Shown: positions 33,510-42,536 of the stretch, in pieces
How the letters are laid out: every line of letters starts with the position of its first letter
Position numbering within the stretch: position 1 is the stretch's first letter
Assembly: GCA_012513815.1 (NCBI GenBank)
Contig: JAAZBM010000005.1
Span: forward strand, 1 to 64,000
DNA length: 64,000 nt
Direction of reading: 5' to 3'
Source of the DNA: Candidatus Sumerlaeota bacterium
Lineage (GTDB): Bacteria > Sumerlaeota > Sumerlaeia > Sumerlaeales > Sumerlaeaceae
Notes under the pieces: generated by a model
What the model was told of the DNA's origin: nothing
What the model saw: only the letters and a program-made list of their open reading frames with translations
Databases searched by the model: none
Made by a program: the position numbers and the translations under genes

Positions 33510-35486
33510 ATGAAAAAGTTAATTCCATGCTTGTTCATCCTCACCGTTTTGCTCGGTTGCTCAAACGTTTATGCCGATGACGCCGCTCGTCCCGTCGCCT
33601 TATCGGCGGATGGTCGCGCTGTGTTAGAATGCGCCTCGGGCGATTTTGGTCTGAGGTTGCGCGATATGAATTCGTCCGATTCGGTTCTACTCGTTTCGAA
33701 CGATTATGCTTGCTACTACGGAAGTTTTTCGGCAGATGGCAGTCGCGTCGGCTACAAGGACTATGTCCCGTCAGACAATGGTTCTCTCTTGCAGGTGCCT
33801 TCGGTTTACTTGCGCGACACCGGTCGCGTGATTCGTCTGAGTTCGCCGACAGCCGTCGCAGGCAATCCATCTTTTGGTGGGTCGGATGCCATTGCGTGGA
33901 CATGTGGCGAAGCACTTTTTGTTTTGCGAATTGACGCGGATGGAACGCTCGCCGCTCCCCGCCAAAAGTCCCTTGGTTTCGTCGCGAATCATTGCGCCGT
34001 GTCGCCCGATGGTTCCCGCGTCGTTGTTATATCCCCGACAGGCGATGTGTATGTGGTTGCGCCGGATGCCGATACAATGCGGCGGTGCGGCCATGTCGAT
34101 GGCGGATTCGCGCCGATCTTCAGTCCTTCCGGCGATCGTGTACTGGTGACGACGAGCCGTGGAGATATGGCTGTCGTAGCCATCGCGACGGGCAACGTCA
34201 CAACGATTCGCCGCACATGCATGGGTGCTCCCGAAGCATGTTGGTTAGGCGATGACGCCGTCGGCTTCTCGCAGTACGAGAGCAACGGCGATGTCACGGC
34301 ACGAACGCAACGTGTGCGGGTTGACGTGAATTCGATGACGACACACAGTTTATTTTCGCGCAATTTCGACGCCCGCATCGTGACGAACACGAAGGGTGAC
34401 GCAGCGGTCGCGAACAGTGCGGAGATTGCCCGTGCATCGCGCGCTTTGCGCAATACTCGCGCGCAACAACCTGCGGCGCCAACGGGCACTCCCACCAAGT
34501 CGAACGGAAAAGTGACCGTCGGCACGAGTGTTTATTTCACGGGACTGATTCCGTACCTCAACCAAGTTTACGATTCACTGGACTTATTCTCCGGCGGTCA
34601 TTCTTGTTGCGGTTCGGTCGCGAGCATTATGGCCACCCAGTACTACTGGAAGCTGCCACCCAAACCTACGGTCACGTCCAAAGGCGGGAGTCATATCTCC
34701 TACTGGGGCTCATATATCTCTGATATTTTCACCATCAACGGCAAGACCTTCAACGCAGCTTCGAGCACCGCATGGGGCGAGGATTTGGCTGGCTATTACG
34801 GTGTTTTCGGGTGGTTCCTGCAAGACTACAACGCGTCATCACTGGGCCGGAGCAAGCGGCTCGCCGAGTTCATCAGCGCCTGCGGACTCACCTCATCGTG
34901 CGATGATTCCGTCTCGGGCGAGACCGGCATCACCAAGGCCCGCACCGAAATCGATAACGAGTATCCCTTTGTTGTCCTGAACAGCATCACCTCATCGGGC
35001 CACTACACAACCTGCATGGGTTACGTCAAGAATCAGCACACGTTGATTTTTTACGACCCCTACGGCAACAAGAATATCTCCTATCCTAGCAAAGATGGCC
35101 GACTGGCGTATTATGACACGCCGGGTCACAACAATGGCTACATGAATCTAAACTCGGTCTGGCGCTTCATTTACGCCCGCGGTTCCAATCCTACGAGTTT
35201 GACCTTGTCCGCCACGAGTAGTGTTTTGAATGCCGGAAAGTCCGTGCAAGTCAATGCCGTCGCGACAATGAACAAGGGCGGGTCACGCACCATCAACACC
35301 GCTGTAACATGGGGTTCGAGCAATACGTCCGTCGCAACAGTCAGCGAGAGTGGCGTCGTCACCGGGTCAGGAAGTTTGACAAAGGACAGTACGGCAAATA
35401 TCTGCGCGAATTATCAGAACTTCACGGCCGTTTATCCCGTCACAGTCCGCGCAAATGCCAACATCACAGACTGGAATGAGCAATAG
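33510..35486 (+). CDS. Secreted C39-like cysteine peptidase with beta-propeller and Ig-like domains and DW-type tail
   Basis: A 658-residue exported protein. The signal peptide MKKLIPCLFILTVLLGC could be a lipoprotein signal (LLGC) or a cleaved one ending at VYA. Residues about 30-310 are WD/TolB-like propeller strands (FSADGSRVGYKD, VSPDGSRVVVI). Residues about 345-560 are a papain-like C39-type peptidase: Cys in GGHSCCGSVAS, His in SSGHYTTCMGYV and Asp in LIFYDPYGN. An Ig-like BIG2-type domain follows (SLTLSATSSVLNAGKSVQV to GVVTGSGSL). The protein ends NANITDWNEQ, a variant of the exported tag. It probably degrades proteins or peptides outside the cell. Confidence 0.75.
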   Translation: MKKLIPCLFILTVLLGCSNVYADDAARPVALSADGRAVLECASGDFGLRLRDMNSSDSVLLVSNDYACYYGSFSADGSRVGYKDYVPSDNGSLLQVPSVYLRDTGRVIRLSSPTAVAGNPSFGGSDAIAWTCGEALFVLRIDADGTLAAPRQKSLGFVANHCAVSPDGSRVVVISPTGDVYVVAPDADTMRRCGHVDGGFAPIFSPSGDRVLVTTSRGDMAVVAIATGNVTTIRRTCMGAPEACWLGDDAVGFSQYESNGDVTARTQRVRVDVNSMTTHSLFSRNFDARIVTNTKGDAAVANSAEIARASRALRNTRAQQPAAPTGTPTKSNGKVTVGTSVYFTGLIPYLNQVYDSLDLFSGGHSCCGSVASIMATQYYWKLPPKPTVTSKGGSHISYWGSYISDIFTINGKTFNAASSTAWGEDLAGYYGVFGWFLQDYNASSLGRSKRLAEFISACGLTSSCDDSVSGETGITKARTEIDNEYPFVVLNSITSSGHYTTCMGYVKNQHTLIFYDPYGNKNISYPSKDGRLAYYDTPGHNNGYMNLNSVWRFIYARGSNPTSLTLSATSSVLNAGKSVQVNAVATMNKGGSRTINTAVTWGSSNTSVATVSESGVVTGSGSLTKDSTANICANYQNFTAVYPVTVRANANITDWNEQ

Positions 35487-35498
35487 AACTGACCGCGT

Positions 35499-36395
35499 TT
35501 AACGGTGTTCCGTCTCGCTTGTCGCTGAGGTATCAGTCTCGGTCGTTGTGCCGTTGAGTTCAATCGTGGTCGTCGTCGCGGCACTGCGCTTCTTCATTTC
35601 CGCCTGATATGCCGTCGCCGTGAGCGCTTTGATGTTGCCCATGAAAACAGATTTCCATGTCGATTCCTGCGGGGACATATCGGGGAAATTCGCGAACATG
35701 ACCAGCGGAACATTGAGCTGTTCGGCCAGCGCCTTTGCGACGGTGTCCCCCTCATGTTTGTTCCCGATAACAAACTCGACATTCTTATTTCGAGCCAGTT
35801 CTGTCAGCTCCGCAATCGACACCGTTTCAGTCGGGCCGAATTCGCCAACGACATTCATCCAGAGCCAACGACAGAACGTGGACTGTCTTTTGGACGCGAG
35901 AACATTCTTGCCAATGAGGCCGCGAATGTGCGCTCGGCCAAGCCGCGAGAGTCTGAGGTCGGCGGGGCGGAGTTCCTCAAGTCGCGCGTCGATAGCAGTC
36001 GCCGAGGTCTCGGGGTCATACTGCTTGAGGGCGTCGGCAATCTGTTTGCGAGCGGAGGTGTAGTGCGTCGGCACCATCATCCCCTCGGGAACATGAATCG
36101 GGATGATGCGCAGATTGGGAAACGTCTTCAGCTTAGTACCCATGTCCTCTTGTGTGTCCAAGCAAAAGAAAAGTTTCGCTTTGGTCAACGCCTTGGCGTC
36201 GGATGGCTTGAGGTCAAAGTGCCCGGGGCATCCCGTGGAGCCGGTAAGCCTGACGATAGGCGCGGAGGTTATCTCCGCGACGGCACACTCGAGATACGAT
36301 GACGATACCGCCACAGGCGTCTGCTGTGCGCCAAGAGCATTCGCTGTCGCGACAATCGCGAGAGCGTACAGGATATGAACGAGTTTATGTCTCAT
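35499..36395 (-). CDS. ZnuA-like metal ABC transporter substrate-binding protein
   Basis: A 298-residue exported protein (signal peptide MRHKLVHILYALAIVATANALG) with the cluster A-I metal-binding protein pattern. PGHFDLKPSDAKALTKAKLFF corresponds to the His-containing metal loop, and the back half has a GNKHEGDTVAKALAEQLNVPLV strand-helix. Residues 265-298 form a Thr/Ser/Glu-rich tail. No permease or ATPase is adjacent, so it may be an orphan binding protein or serve a transporter elsewhere. The full set of metal ligands cannot be confirmed. It converges on the C39 peptidase gene with a 12-base gap. Confidence 0.7.
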   Translation of the reverse strand: MRHKLVHILYALAIVATANALGAQQTPVAVSSSYLECAVAEITSAPIVRLTGSTGCPGHFDLKPSDAKALTKAKLFFCLDTQEDMGTKLKTFPNLRIIPIHVPEGMMVPTHYTSARKQIADALKQYDPETSATAIDARLEELRPADLRLSRLGRAHIRGLIGKNVLASKRQSTFCRWLWMNVVGEFGPTETVSIAELTELARNKNVEFVIGNKHEGDTVAKALAEQLNVPLVMFANFPDMSPQESTWKSVFMGNIKALTATAYQAEMKKRSAATTTTIELNGTTTETDTSATSETEHR

Positions 36396-36407
36396 ACGAA
36401 TTTAGAT

Positions 36408-36436
36408 TATTTATGATTAGGAGAAACATTCTTCAA
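36408..36436 (-). promoter_or_regulatory. Promoter of the ZnuA-like gene
   Basis: On the minus strand TTGAAG (36436-36431) and TAAATA (36413-36408) are 17 bases apart. The expected start is only about 5 bases before the ATG at 36395 and there is no Shine-Dalgarno sequence, another near-leaderless arrangement. Confidence 0.5.
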
Positions 36437-36499
36437 CAAAAAAACGTAGTCTCTCAAGAATAATGCTCATATGCTTTGGTATGTTTTTTCTTGCCGTGT

Positions 36500-36575
36500 G
36501 GCCGATTAGCTCAATTGGTAGAGCAGCAGACTCTTAATCTGTTTGTTCTGGGTTCGAGTCCCAGATCGGTCACCA
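36500..36575 (+). tRNA. tRNA-Lys (anticodon CTT)
   Basis: The 76 bases fold as a complete cloverleaf. The acceptor stem GGCCGAT pairs with ATCGGTC with one G-T pair. The D arm is AGCTCAATTGGTAGAGC, the anticodon loop CTCTTAA reads CTT, and the T arm contains GGTTCGAGTCC. CCA is encoded. It reads AAG lysine codons. Confidence 0.95.
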
Positions 36576-36588
36576 TTTTTTTTGATTT

Positions 36589-36630
36589 ACACTCAAAGCC
36601 ACAACACCGGTTTTGAGTGTTGTTTTTTTT
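36589..36630 (+). terminator. Terminator of the tRNA-Lys gene
   Basis: A 12 bp stem (36589-36600 with 36609-36620, one G-T pair) around an 8-base loop is followed by TGTTTTTTTT. It starts 14 bases after the tRNA. Confidence 0.88.
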
Positions 36631-36798
36631 GGTGTTTTGGGGACGATTTTTGTGAGGATTTAGCATTTAGTAACAGAGATACATCGATTTATTGTGGTTT
36701 ATATAGGGTGGTATACAGTAAAGAGATATATTTTGTAGCTCGCTAATACTGAGAAATACAAGGTCTTGTGCTTTTTTTGAGCAAAGGCGCTTTTTTTC

Positions 36799-36857
36799 TT
36801 GATTATTTTACCTTATATATAGCATACTATGTTAATGTCTGGTACAAGATATTGTGG
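36799..36857 (+). promoter_or_regulatory. Candidate nrdJ promoter with two NrdR-type boxes
   Basis: Two 16-base sites, 36810-36825 and 36842-36857, each match the core of the NrdR box (CwAtATaTwG) at 9 of 10 positions. The cores are TTATATATAG and CAAGATATTG. They are spaced 32 bases centre to centre, the three-helical-turn spacing usual for NrdR. A weak promoter (TTGATT at 36799, CATACT at 36823, 18-base spacer) overlaps the first box, which suits repression. The rest of 36631-36798 is A+T-rich with no gene that I can see. Confidence 0.5.
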
Positions 36858-36913
36858 GGTTTTGTTACCGTACAAATATGGTTTGGGATAACAGTTAGTT
36901 TGGGTGTTTTGTT

Positions 36914-39094
36914 ATGAGTAGTAATGAGAAGCCTTATTGCGGTATGGAGCCAAAATTTGGTCCGAATGCTCGTGCGGTACTTGCGCGACGGTATTTTATA
37001 CGCGATGATTCCGGTCACGCTCTGGAAGACGAAACATCCTTGGTTTATCGTGTGGCGAATAACATCGCTGAGGCTGACCGCAGCTATGGCGCAGACGAAG
37101 AGGGTGTCTCTCGCACACGCGAAAAGTTCTACAAGATGATTGCGTCATGTGATTTTCTGCCTAATTCTCCGACGCTGATGAATGCAGGCAAAGGCGCCCC
37201 TCAACAGCTGAGCGCGTGCTTCGTGCTGCCGGTGGCAGACAGCATCGATTCCATTTTCGACGCGGTCAAACATGCCGCGATTATCCACAAAACAGGCGGC
37301 GGCACAGGTTTTTCCTTTTCGCGGTTGCGCCCCAAGAGTGACATCGTTCGCTCGACAAAAGGCGTGAGCAGCGGCCCTGTGTCATTCATGCGCGTATTCA
37401 ATGCGGCGACCGAGGCAATCAAGCAGGGCGGCGCTCGGCGTGGCGCCAACATGGGCATCCTGAGCATTCACCATCCGGACATTCTGGAATTTATCGAATG
37501 CAAAGCGGATATGGTGTCGATTACGAATTTCAACATTTCCGTCGCCATCACCGAGAAATTCATGGAGGCTGTGGATTCTGGCTCGGATTATGACCTCATC
37601 AATCCGCGCAATGGCAAAAAAGTTGGCTCTCTGAATGCTCTCGTGGTCTTTGACAAGATTGTCGACAATGCATGGCGCAACGGCGACCCGGGAATTGTTT
37701 TCATCGACCGCATCAATCGCGACAATGCCACCCCGAGTCTCGGTTCTATCGAGAGCACGAACCCCTGTGGCGAGCAGCCATTGCTGCCTTATGAGGCGTG
37801 CAATCTTGGCTCAATCAATTTGAACAATTTCCTCAAAGAAGTCCCCGCCCCCGCATGGAGCAACGAGTTGCCAGCGGTTACCGGCGAGTGCAGTCTGCCC
37901 GAGCTTGTGGGCGAGGATGGCATCCGTTCGCGCAACCTGATGGGCGGCAACAGCGTTTTTGTTATCGACTGGGAGCGGCTTGGCACCTGCGTCCACGAGT
38001 CGGTTCACTTCTTGGATAACGTCATCGAGCAGAGCAATTTCCCGCTTCCTCAAATCGAGGAATTGGTGAAGAAGGGCAATCGCAAGATTGGTCTCGGCGT
38101 GATGGGTTTTGCGGATTTACTGTTCAAGATGGGCATCGGCTATAACACGCCCGAAGCCGTCCGCACAGGCTCGAAGTTGATGGAATTCATCTACAAGGAA
38201 GCGGCACTGGCAAGCGAATCCCTTGCGGTAAGTCGTGGGGCCTTTGGCAATTTCTCGAATTCCGTCTTCGCCGACCCGAATCACCCGTGGTTTACCTTTG
38301 GCAAACCACGCCGCAACGCGACCGTCACGACAATCGCCCCGACAGGCACCATCTCGATTATCGCCGGTTGTTCATCAGGCATCGAGCCGCTGTTCTCGTT
38401 GAGTTTCTATCGGATTGTGATGGATAACGACAAACTTGTCGAGGTTCATCCGTTCTTCGAGCAAGTCGCCAAGGCGCGTGGGTTCTACTCCGAAAGCCTG
38501 ATGCAGGAACTGGCAGACGGCAAGGCGCTGCATGACATCGAGGGCATTCCACAAGATGTGCTGGATGTGTTTGTGACGGCGCACGATATCACCCCATACT
38601 GGCATCTGGAGCATCAGGCGGCATTCCAGGAGTTTTGCGAGAACGCCGTGAGCAAGACGGTGAACTTTGTACATTCGGCGACGCGTGATGACGTCGCAAA
38701 CGTTTATCGCTTGGCATGGAAAAAAGGTTGCAAGGGCGTCACAATCTATCGTGATGGCTCGCGCGATGCACAAGTTTTGTATGTGGGAAGCAATTCCGAC
38801 AAGCAAGCGGCACCCATTTCGACCCCACCAAAGGAGGAGAAAAAGCAAGAAGCAGCACTGAGCACTGGCTCGTTTAGGGTTAAAATCAAGGCCAGTTCTA
38901 CAGTCGGCGCGCCCAAGACTTCTGTCGAGTCTCGTTTTGTCTCAAAAAAACAAAATGTCACCGAACAAGTTACAGATTCGTCTGTTATAAATAGGAACAA
39001 TCAGGAGAAGTGTCCGGAATGCGGAAGAGGCGTTTTGGTCACCGAAGAAGGTTGTAGAAAATGTTATTCGTGCGGGTATTCTAAGTGCGGGTAA
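36914..39094 (+). CDS. nrdJ: Adenosylcobalamin-dependent (class II) ribonucleotide reductase
   Basis: A 726-residue enzyme reducing ribonucleotides to deoxyribonucleotides with a cobalamin-derived radical. Visible hallmarks are [10 protein letters not shown], the Cys in [10 protein letters not shown], the finger-loop region [24 protein letters not shown] (about residue 280) with the radical Cys, and [25 protein letters not shown]. The C-terminus carries a zinc-ribbon-like CPECG...[13 protein letters not shown] segment with redox-active cysteines, as is common in this class. It needs no oxygen. Paired NrdR-type boxes precede it. No class I or III reductase is seen here. Confidence 0.95.
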   Translation: MSSNEKPYCGMEPKFGPNARAVLARRYFIRDDSGHALEDETSLVYRVANNIAEADRSYGADEEGVSRTREKFYKMIASCDFLPNSPTLMNAGKGAPQQLSACFVLPVADSIDSIFDAVKHAAIIHKTGGGTGFSFSRLRPKSDIVRSTKGVSSGPVSFMRVFNAATEAIKQGGARRGANMGILSIHHPDILEFIECKADMVSITNFNISVAITEKFMEAVDSGSDYDLINPRNGKKVGSLNALVVFDKIVDNAWRNGDPGIVFIDRINRDNATPSLGSIESTNPCGEQPLLPYEACNLGSINLNNFLKEVPAPAWSNELPAVTGECSLPELVGEDGIRSRNLMGGNSVFVIDWERLGTCVHESVHFLDNVIEQSNFPLPQIEELVKKGNRKIGLGVMGFADLLFKMGIGYNTPEAVRTGSKLMEFIYKEAALASESLAVSRGAFGNFSNSVFADPNHPWFTFGKPRRNATVTTIAPTGTISIIAGCSSGIEPLFSLSFYRIVMDNDKLVEVHPFFEQVAKARGFYSESLMQELADGKALHDIEGIPQDVLDVFVTAHDITPYWHLEHQAAFQEFCENAVSKTVNFVHSATRDDVANVYRLAWKKGCKGVTIYRDGSRDAQVLYVGSNSDKQAAPISTPPKEEKKQEAALSTGSFRVKIKASSTVGAPKTSVESRFVSKKQNVTEQVTDSSVINRNNQEKCPECGRGVLVTEEGCRKCYSCGYSKCG

Positions 39095-39120
39095 CATACA
39101 GAAGATATCGCAGAGAGACG

Positions 39121-39765
39121 ATGCTGAATAAGAAACGGAATCCTCGTTCCGGTCCGCCGCGGCTGATTACGGTGGATTTGAGAACGACACAAAACCGCCG
39201 GAGGATTGGCGTTGGGGCATTTTGTGGCCTAGCGTTGGTCGTTTTGCTGTTCGTATTGAATTATGGCGTCGCTCATTTGCGCTTCTTGACACTCGAAATG
39301 CGCACGGAAACCTATCGCGCAAGTGCCTTGCAGATGGAGAATATGCGAAAGATTAGGGAACTGGAGCAGAGTCGCGACGTCAAACTTGATTCTGAAACGG
39401 TTCGTTCAATCGCCACAACCCAGCTCGGCATGCAACAGGTGTCCCCCAAGAATCGTCTTGACAACTTCAAGCCGTCACCCGCGGCGCTAGCCTACGCAAA
39501 CTACTCGAATTACCACTCAACATCGGTCAAGCCCTATAAAAACATAGTGGAAGACATCGCGAATCAGGTCGAGATTTCACCCATTCGTAAGGTTCTATTT
39601 TCGTTCATCGACGCCGGCAAGGCCTTTGCCGCTGTGACCGAAATCAATAATGAACGGCGCATTATCGACGAGAAAATCGTTCGGACTCCGACGCCTGCGC
39701 CAACGTCCGACGTTCACTCAGAAAACCTGAGCAATGATAGTGTGGAGACAACTCCGGCCCCTTAA
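39121..39765 (+). CDS. FtsL-like single-pass membrane protein
   Basis: A protein of about 214 residues with a basic cytoplasmic N-terminus (about 30 residues), one membrane helix (IGVGAFCGLALVVLLFVLNYGV) and a coiled-coil-like stretch (LRFLTLEMRTETYRASALQMENMRKIRELEQ). The short SETVRSIATTQLGMQQVSP is the feature that resembles FtsL/DivIC proteins, which end their coiled coil with an I-A-x-x-x-L-G-M-x-x-P pattern. A Pro/Thr-rich periplasmic tail follows, making it longer than usual FtsL. The start at 39121 is preferred over 39085, which would overlap nrdJ. Cell-division function is inferred from the pattern only. Confidence 0.5.
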   Translation: MLNKKRNPRSGPPRLITVDLRTTQNRRRIGVGAFCGLALVVLLFVLNYGVAHLRFLTLEMRTETYRASALQMENMRKIRELEQSRDVKLDSETVRSIATTQLGMQQVSPKNRLDNFKPSPAALAYANYSNYHSTSVKPYKNIVEDIANQVEISPIRKVLFSFIDAGKAFAAVTEINNERRIIDEKIVRTPTPAPTSDVHSENLSNDSVETTPAP

Positions 39766-39797
39766 CATCCCGCAATATAGTCGCGAAGAGTCAAGGG

Positions 39798-39829
39798 CGG
39801 ATTCGTTTTGAGAACGAATTCGTTTTTTT
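39798..39829 (+). terminator. Terminator after the FtsL-like gene
   Basis: CGGATTCGTT (39798-39807) pairs with AACGAATTCG (39813-39822) with one G-T pair around TTGAG, followed by seven T. It stands directly before the end of the convergent aroA gene. Confidence 0.85.
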
Positions 39830-41243
39830 ATTTTGTGGCCATGAGTTGTCGGATTTTGTCCCATTGCTCCCAGAATTGCGGAAATGACTTCGCGACACAG
39901 TCCGTATTGTCAAGTTTGACAGTAATCCCAATAAGTTCCAGAAGTGAGAGGCTCATGGCAAGTCTGTGGTCGTTGTGCGCGGAGAAGAAAACCGAGGTGT
40001 TCCGGAGATTTGCTCTCTGGATATTGTTCAGTTGCTGGATAATCAACGTGCCATTTTCCATCTTGGCAGTGGCGCCGATGCGGTCAAGCTCCTGAATAAT
40101 CGCCTGAATCCGATTGCTTTCCTTTAGTTCAAGGTGTTCGACTCCGTAGAGTTTGGTCGGGCCAGAATACGCGATGGCACCGAGCACGGCAACCGTGGGC
40201 ACAAGGTCAGGATACGAAGACATATCCCACTCGACACCGCAGAGTTCCCCGGCTGAGGCCGGTTTCGCTGTAACACAGACTTCGTCGGTCACAATGGTCG
40301 CGCCCATCTTCTTGAGGATTTGAGTGATAACCCGGTCGCCCTGTAGCGATGCTTTGTCGAGACCTTCGACTTGAACCGACATTGGCCCGAGTGCCCCGGC
40401 CGCGAGGAAGTAGGAAGCCGTTGACCAGTCGGCATCGCAAGAAACCTTTGAGGGTTTGTAGGTGGACGGGCTGATGTCAAACTTGATATAACCCGGCTTG
40501 GGCATTTCTTCCATTTTCCGCCAATCAATCGGCGCCCACTCATCAAGCAACTTGCGCCGCGTCGAGACGACGACTTTCACACCGAACATTTCCATCGCGT
40601 CAAGCGTCAGCAACACATACTTCCACGACGCGATTCTTCGGCCGGTTGGGAATATGGTCACCGGCGTTTTCGCGAGAGGTGCCGCGAGCAAAAGCCCGGA
40701 AAGATACTGATTTGTGTCGGCGCAATCAATCTCGATGCGACCGCCATTAATTCCGTTGGCGATAATGATGAACGGCGTGTGCCACTCTCTGCCGAGAAAC
40801 TCAAACTGGCATCCTTGTTGTTGGAGCACCTTCAGCAGTGGTTCGATTGGTCTCTCGTCCATTCTCTCGCTGCCAAAAACATGGAAGCGTGTCCCGGAGA
40901 TCCCGATTGCCGCAAGCACAGGCGTCAGGAATCGGCATGTTGTCCCGGAATCGCCGACGCAACAGGAGAATCCCTGGATATCGTTGGAGTAGAGCGGGTT
41001 GCCCTTTCCGAGGGGAATGCCCATGATTTCGAGTTTTCTGGCTCCGCATGCGCCTTTGCCCTTTGCAAGCACGACCGCTCCGGCGGCAGCGAGGACTCCG
41101 GCAGTGCGACGGGTGTCGGCACAGTCGAGATTATTCTCGAGAGTTGACGTCCCATCCGCAAGCGCCGCGCATATCCCAAGACGATGTGACATAGACTTAG
41201 ACGGGCATACTTGTATATTCGCAGTTTGAGTAATCATTTTCAT
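39828..41243 (-). CDS. aroA: 3-phosphoshikimate 1-carboxyvinyltransferase (EPSP synthase)
   Basis: A 471-residue enzyme of the shikimate pathway joining shikimate 3-phosphate and PEP. Signatures include the N-terminal KSMSHRLGICAALADG, NSGTT-like GDSGTTCRFLTPVLAA (about residue 100), QYLSGLLLAAPLA, and the late LKESNRIQAIIQELDRIG with HNDHRLAMSLSLLEL. It is somewhat longer than the usual 430 residues. It is the last gene of the aromatic operon with ADH synthase and chorismate mutase; 93 bases separate it from the mutase gene, and no terminator or clear promoter is seen between them. Met 3 is an alternative start. Confidence 0.92.
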   Translation of the reverse strand: MKMITQTANIQVCPSKSMSHRLGICAALADGTSTLENNLDCADTRRTAGVLAAAGAVVLAKGKGACGARKLEIMGIPLGKGNPLYSNDIQGFSCCVGDSGTTCRFLTPVLAAIGISGTRFHVFGSERMDERPIEPLLKVLQQQGCQFEFLGREWHTPFIIIANGINGGRIEIDCADTNQYLSGLLLAAPLAKTPVTIFPTGRRIASWKYVLLTLDAMEMFGVKVVVSTRRKLLDEWAPIDWRKMEEMPKPGYIKFDISPSTYKPSKVSCDADWSTASYFLAAGALGPMSVQVEGLDKASLQGDRVITQILKKMGATIVTDEVCVTAKPASAGELCGVEWDMSSYPDLVPTVAVLGAIAYSGPTKLYGVEHLELKESNRIQAIIQELDRIGATAKMENGTLIIQQLNNIQRANLRNTSVFFSAHNDHRLAMSLSLLELIGITVKLDNTDCVAKSFPQFWEQWDKIRQLMATK

Positions 41244-41336
41244 TTCTATGCGTTTCTCAATTCGACGTCATTCGTTTTTTTCTCACTAAGCGCGAGGGCA
41301 TTACAACACATTACTACTTTGTCAAAAACGAATTTA

Positions 41337-41639
41337 CTATTTCTTTTCACTGTTAATTCTCTCTTGCAGTCTGACAGAAGCGCTCACAATTTCGTTCCAT
41401 ATTTCGCTAATGTCGTCATTTGTTAACGGTCCCTGATTCAATGCTTGCAGCGCGAGTTTGACCTGTTCCTCACGCTGCGGACACTTAACCGCCGCCCCCG
41501 GGCAACGGCTTTTCAGCCCCCCGATTTCCAAAGCAACTGACGTTCTTTGATTCAGCAAAGCGAGTATCTGTTTATCGATACTGTCAATCTGATTTCTGAG
41601 GTCAGACAACTTCATATCAAACTCGGTTTTGCCGGTCAT
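41337..41639 (-). CDS. Chorismate mutase (AroQ type)
   Basis: A 100-residue all-helical protein with the AroQ fold pattern. [33 protein letters not shown] carries the first-helix Arg and the Arg/Lys of the active site. [38 protein letters not shown] gives helices 2 and 3 with a terminal Gln. It converts chorismate to prephenate, the branch point to Phe and Tyr. Its ATG overlaps the stop of the ADH synthase gene (ATGA), and Met 9 is a possible alternative. Regulation is probably through the attenuator upstream of the operon. Confidence 0.85.
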   Translation of the reverse strand: MTGKTEFDMKLSDLRNQIDSIDKQILALLNQRTSVALEIGGLKSRCPGAAVKCPQREEQVKLALQALNQGPLTNDDISEIWNEIVSASVRLQERINSEKK

Positions 41640-42439
41640 GCGTTTTCTCCCGTCGCGTCGAGCGCCTGTTCGAGCGACCAGTTCTCGTGGACAAGGCCGC
41701 GCAGAGCCGTGAGTAGCTTTTGCGGATCGGGATTCTGGAAGATGTTACGGCCGACGCTGAGACCGGAGGCACCCGCCCGAATGCTGTCTCTTGTCATGGT
41801 CAGGAATGCCTTGGTCGTGTCCAGTTTGGGACCACCGGCGATAACGACAGGGATGCAGCTACCTGCGACGACTTTGGAGAACGTCTCCACGCTGCCTGTC
41901 CATCCGACCTTCACGACGTCCGCCCCGAGTTCCATGCCGACACGAGCGCAATGCGCGACGAGTGTGGGGTCGTATTCGTTCTTGATGTTGGGGCCTCTGC
42001 CGTACACCATCGCCAGCAACGGGACACCCCACTCACGTGCGACACTTGATACATACCCGAAGTCCACGAGCATATCGTGCTCGGTTTCGTCTCCGATGTT
42101 GATGTGAACCGACACAGCATCCGCACCAAGCCTAAGCGCGTCCTCGACCGTTGCGACGAGGGCTTTGGCGTTCGGGAATGGTGACAGTGAGGTACTGGCA
42201 CTCAGGTGCAAGATAAGCCCGAGGTCACGCCCGCTCGATCTGTGGCCGCATCCGACAAGTCCCTTGTGCATAAGCACTGCGTCTGCGCCGCCTTCGGCGA
42301 TTTTGCTCACCGTCTGCCGTATGTCAACAAGTCCGTCAATGGGGCCTACGCTGACTCCATGGTCGAGTGGGACGATGATGGTACGTCCGTCCTGTCTGTT
42401 AATTAAGCGTTCCATGCGAATCGCTTTTCCGATATTCAT
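41636..42439 (-). CDS. ADH synthase / DhnA-type class I aldolase family protein
   Basis: A 267-residue protein of the DeoC/FbaB-like aldolase family. It matches the form called 2-amino-3,7-dideoxy-D-threo-hept-6-ulosonate (ADH) synthase: [26 protein letters not shown] (Schiff-base region near residue 55), [12 protein letters not shown] and [12 protein letters not shown] (lysine near 176). ADH synthase makes the precursor of dehydroquinate in archaea that lack DAHP synthase. Linkage to chorismate mutase and aroA supports an aromatic role over glycolysis. No dehydroquinate synthase II gene is in the window. GGGAGA precedes the ATG by 5 bases. Confidence 0.82.
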   Translation of the reverse strand: MNIGKAIRMERLINRQDGRTIIVPLDHGVSVGPIDGLVDIRQTVSKIAEGGADAVLMHKGLVGCGHRSSGRDLGLILHLSASTSLSPFPNAKALVATVEDALRLGADAVSVHINIGDETEHDMLVDFGYVSSVAREWGVPLLAMVYGRGPNIKNEYDPTLVAHCARVGMELGADVVKVGWTGSVETFSKVVAGSCIPVVIAGGPKLDTTKAFLTMTRDSIRAGASGLSVGRNIFQNPDPQKLLTALRGLVHENWSLEQALDATGENA

Positions 42440-42486
42440 GATTGTCTCCCAATCTATTTAGAATTTATGTTTTGGATTTTTCAAAC

Positions 42487-42536
42487 AAAAAAAAGACCGC
42501 AAGCTCGATTGAACCTCTCACGAGCCTGCGGTCTTT
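42487..42536 (-). terminator. Attenuator terminator in the leader of the aromatic operon
   Basis: The 5' arm 42536-42521 and the 3' arm 42507-42492 form 16 base pairs (one G-T) around a 13-base loop. Eight consecutive T (42494-42487) follow on the minus strand. It lies 29 bases after the leader peptide stop codon and 48 bases before the ATG of the ADH synthase gene. No gene other than the leader peptide ends upstream, so it can only serve as an attenuator. Confidence 0.85.

Noticed and set aside
36631-36913. Possible cobalamin riboswitch before the class II ribonucleotide reductase
   Set aside because: No B12-box-like GCCACTG or surrounding conserved helices were found. The NrdR-type boxes explain the region better.
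42487-42536. Hairpin read as a plus-strand terminator
   Set aside because: The long T-run lies on the minus strand only. In the plus direction the sequence after the stem is ATCCGTC, and no plus-strand gene ends nearby.
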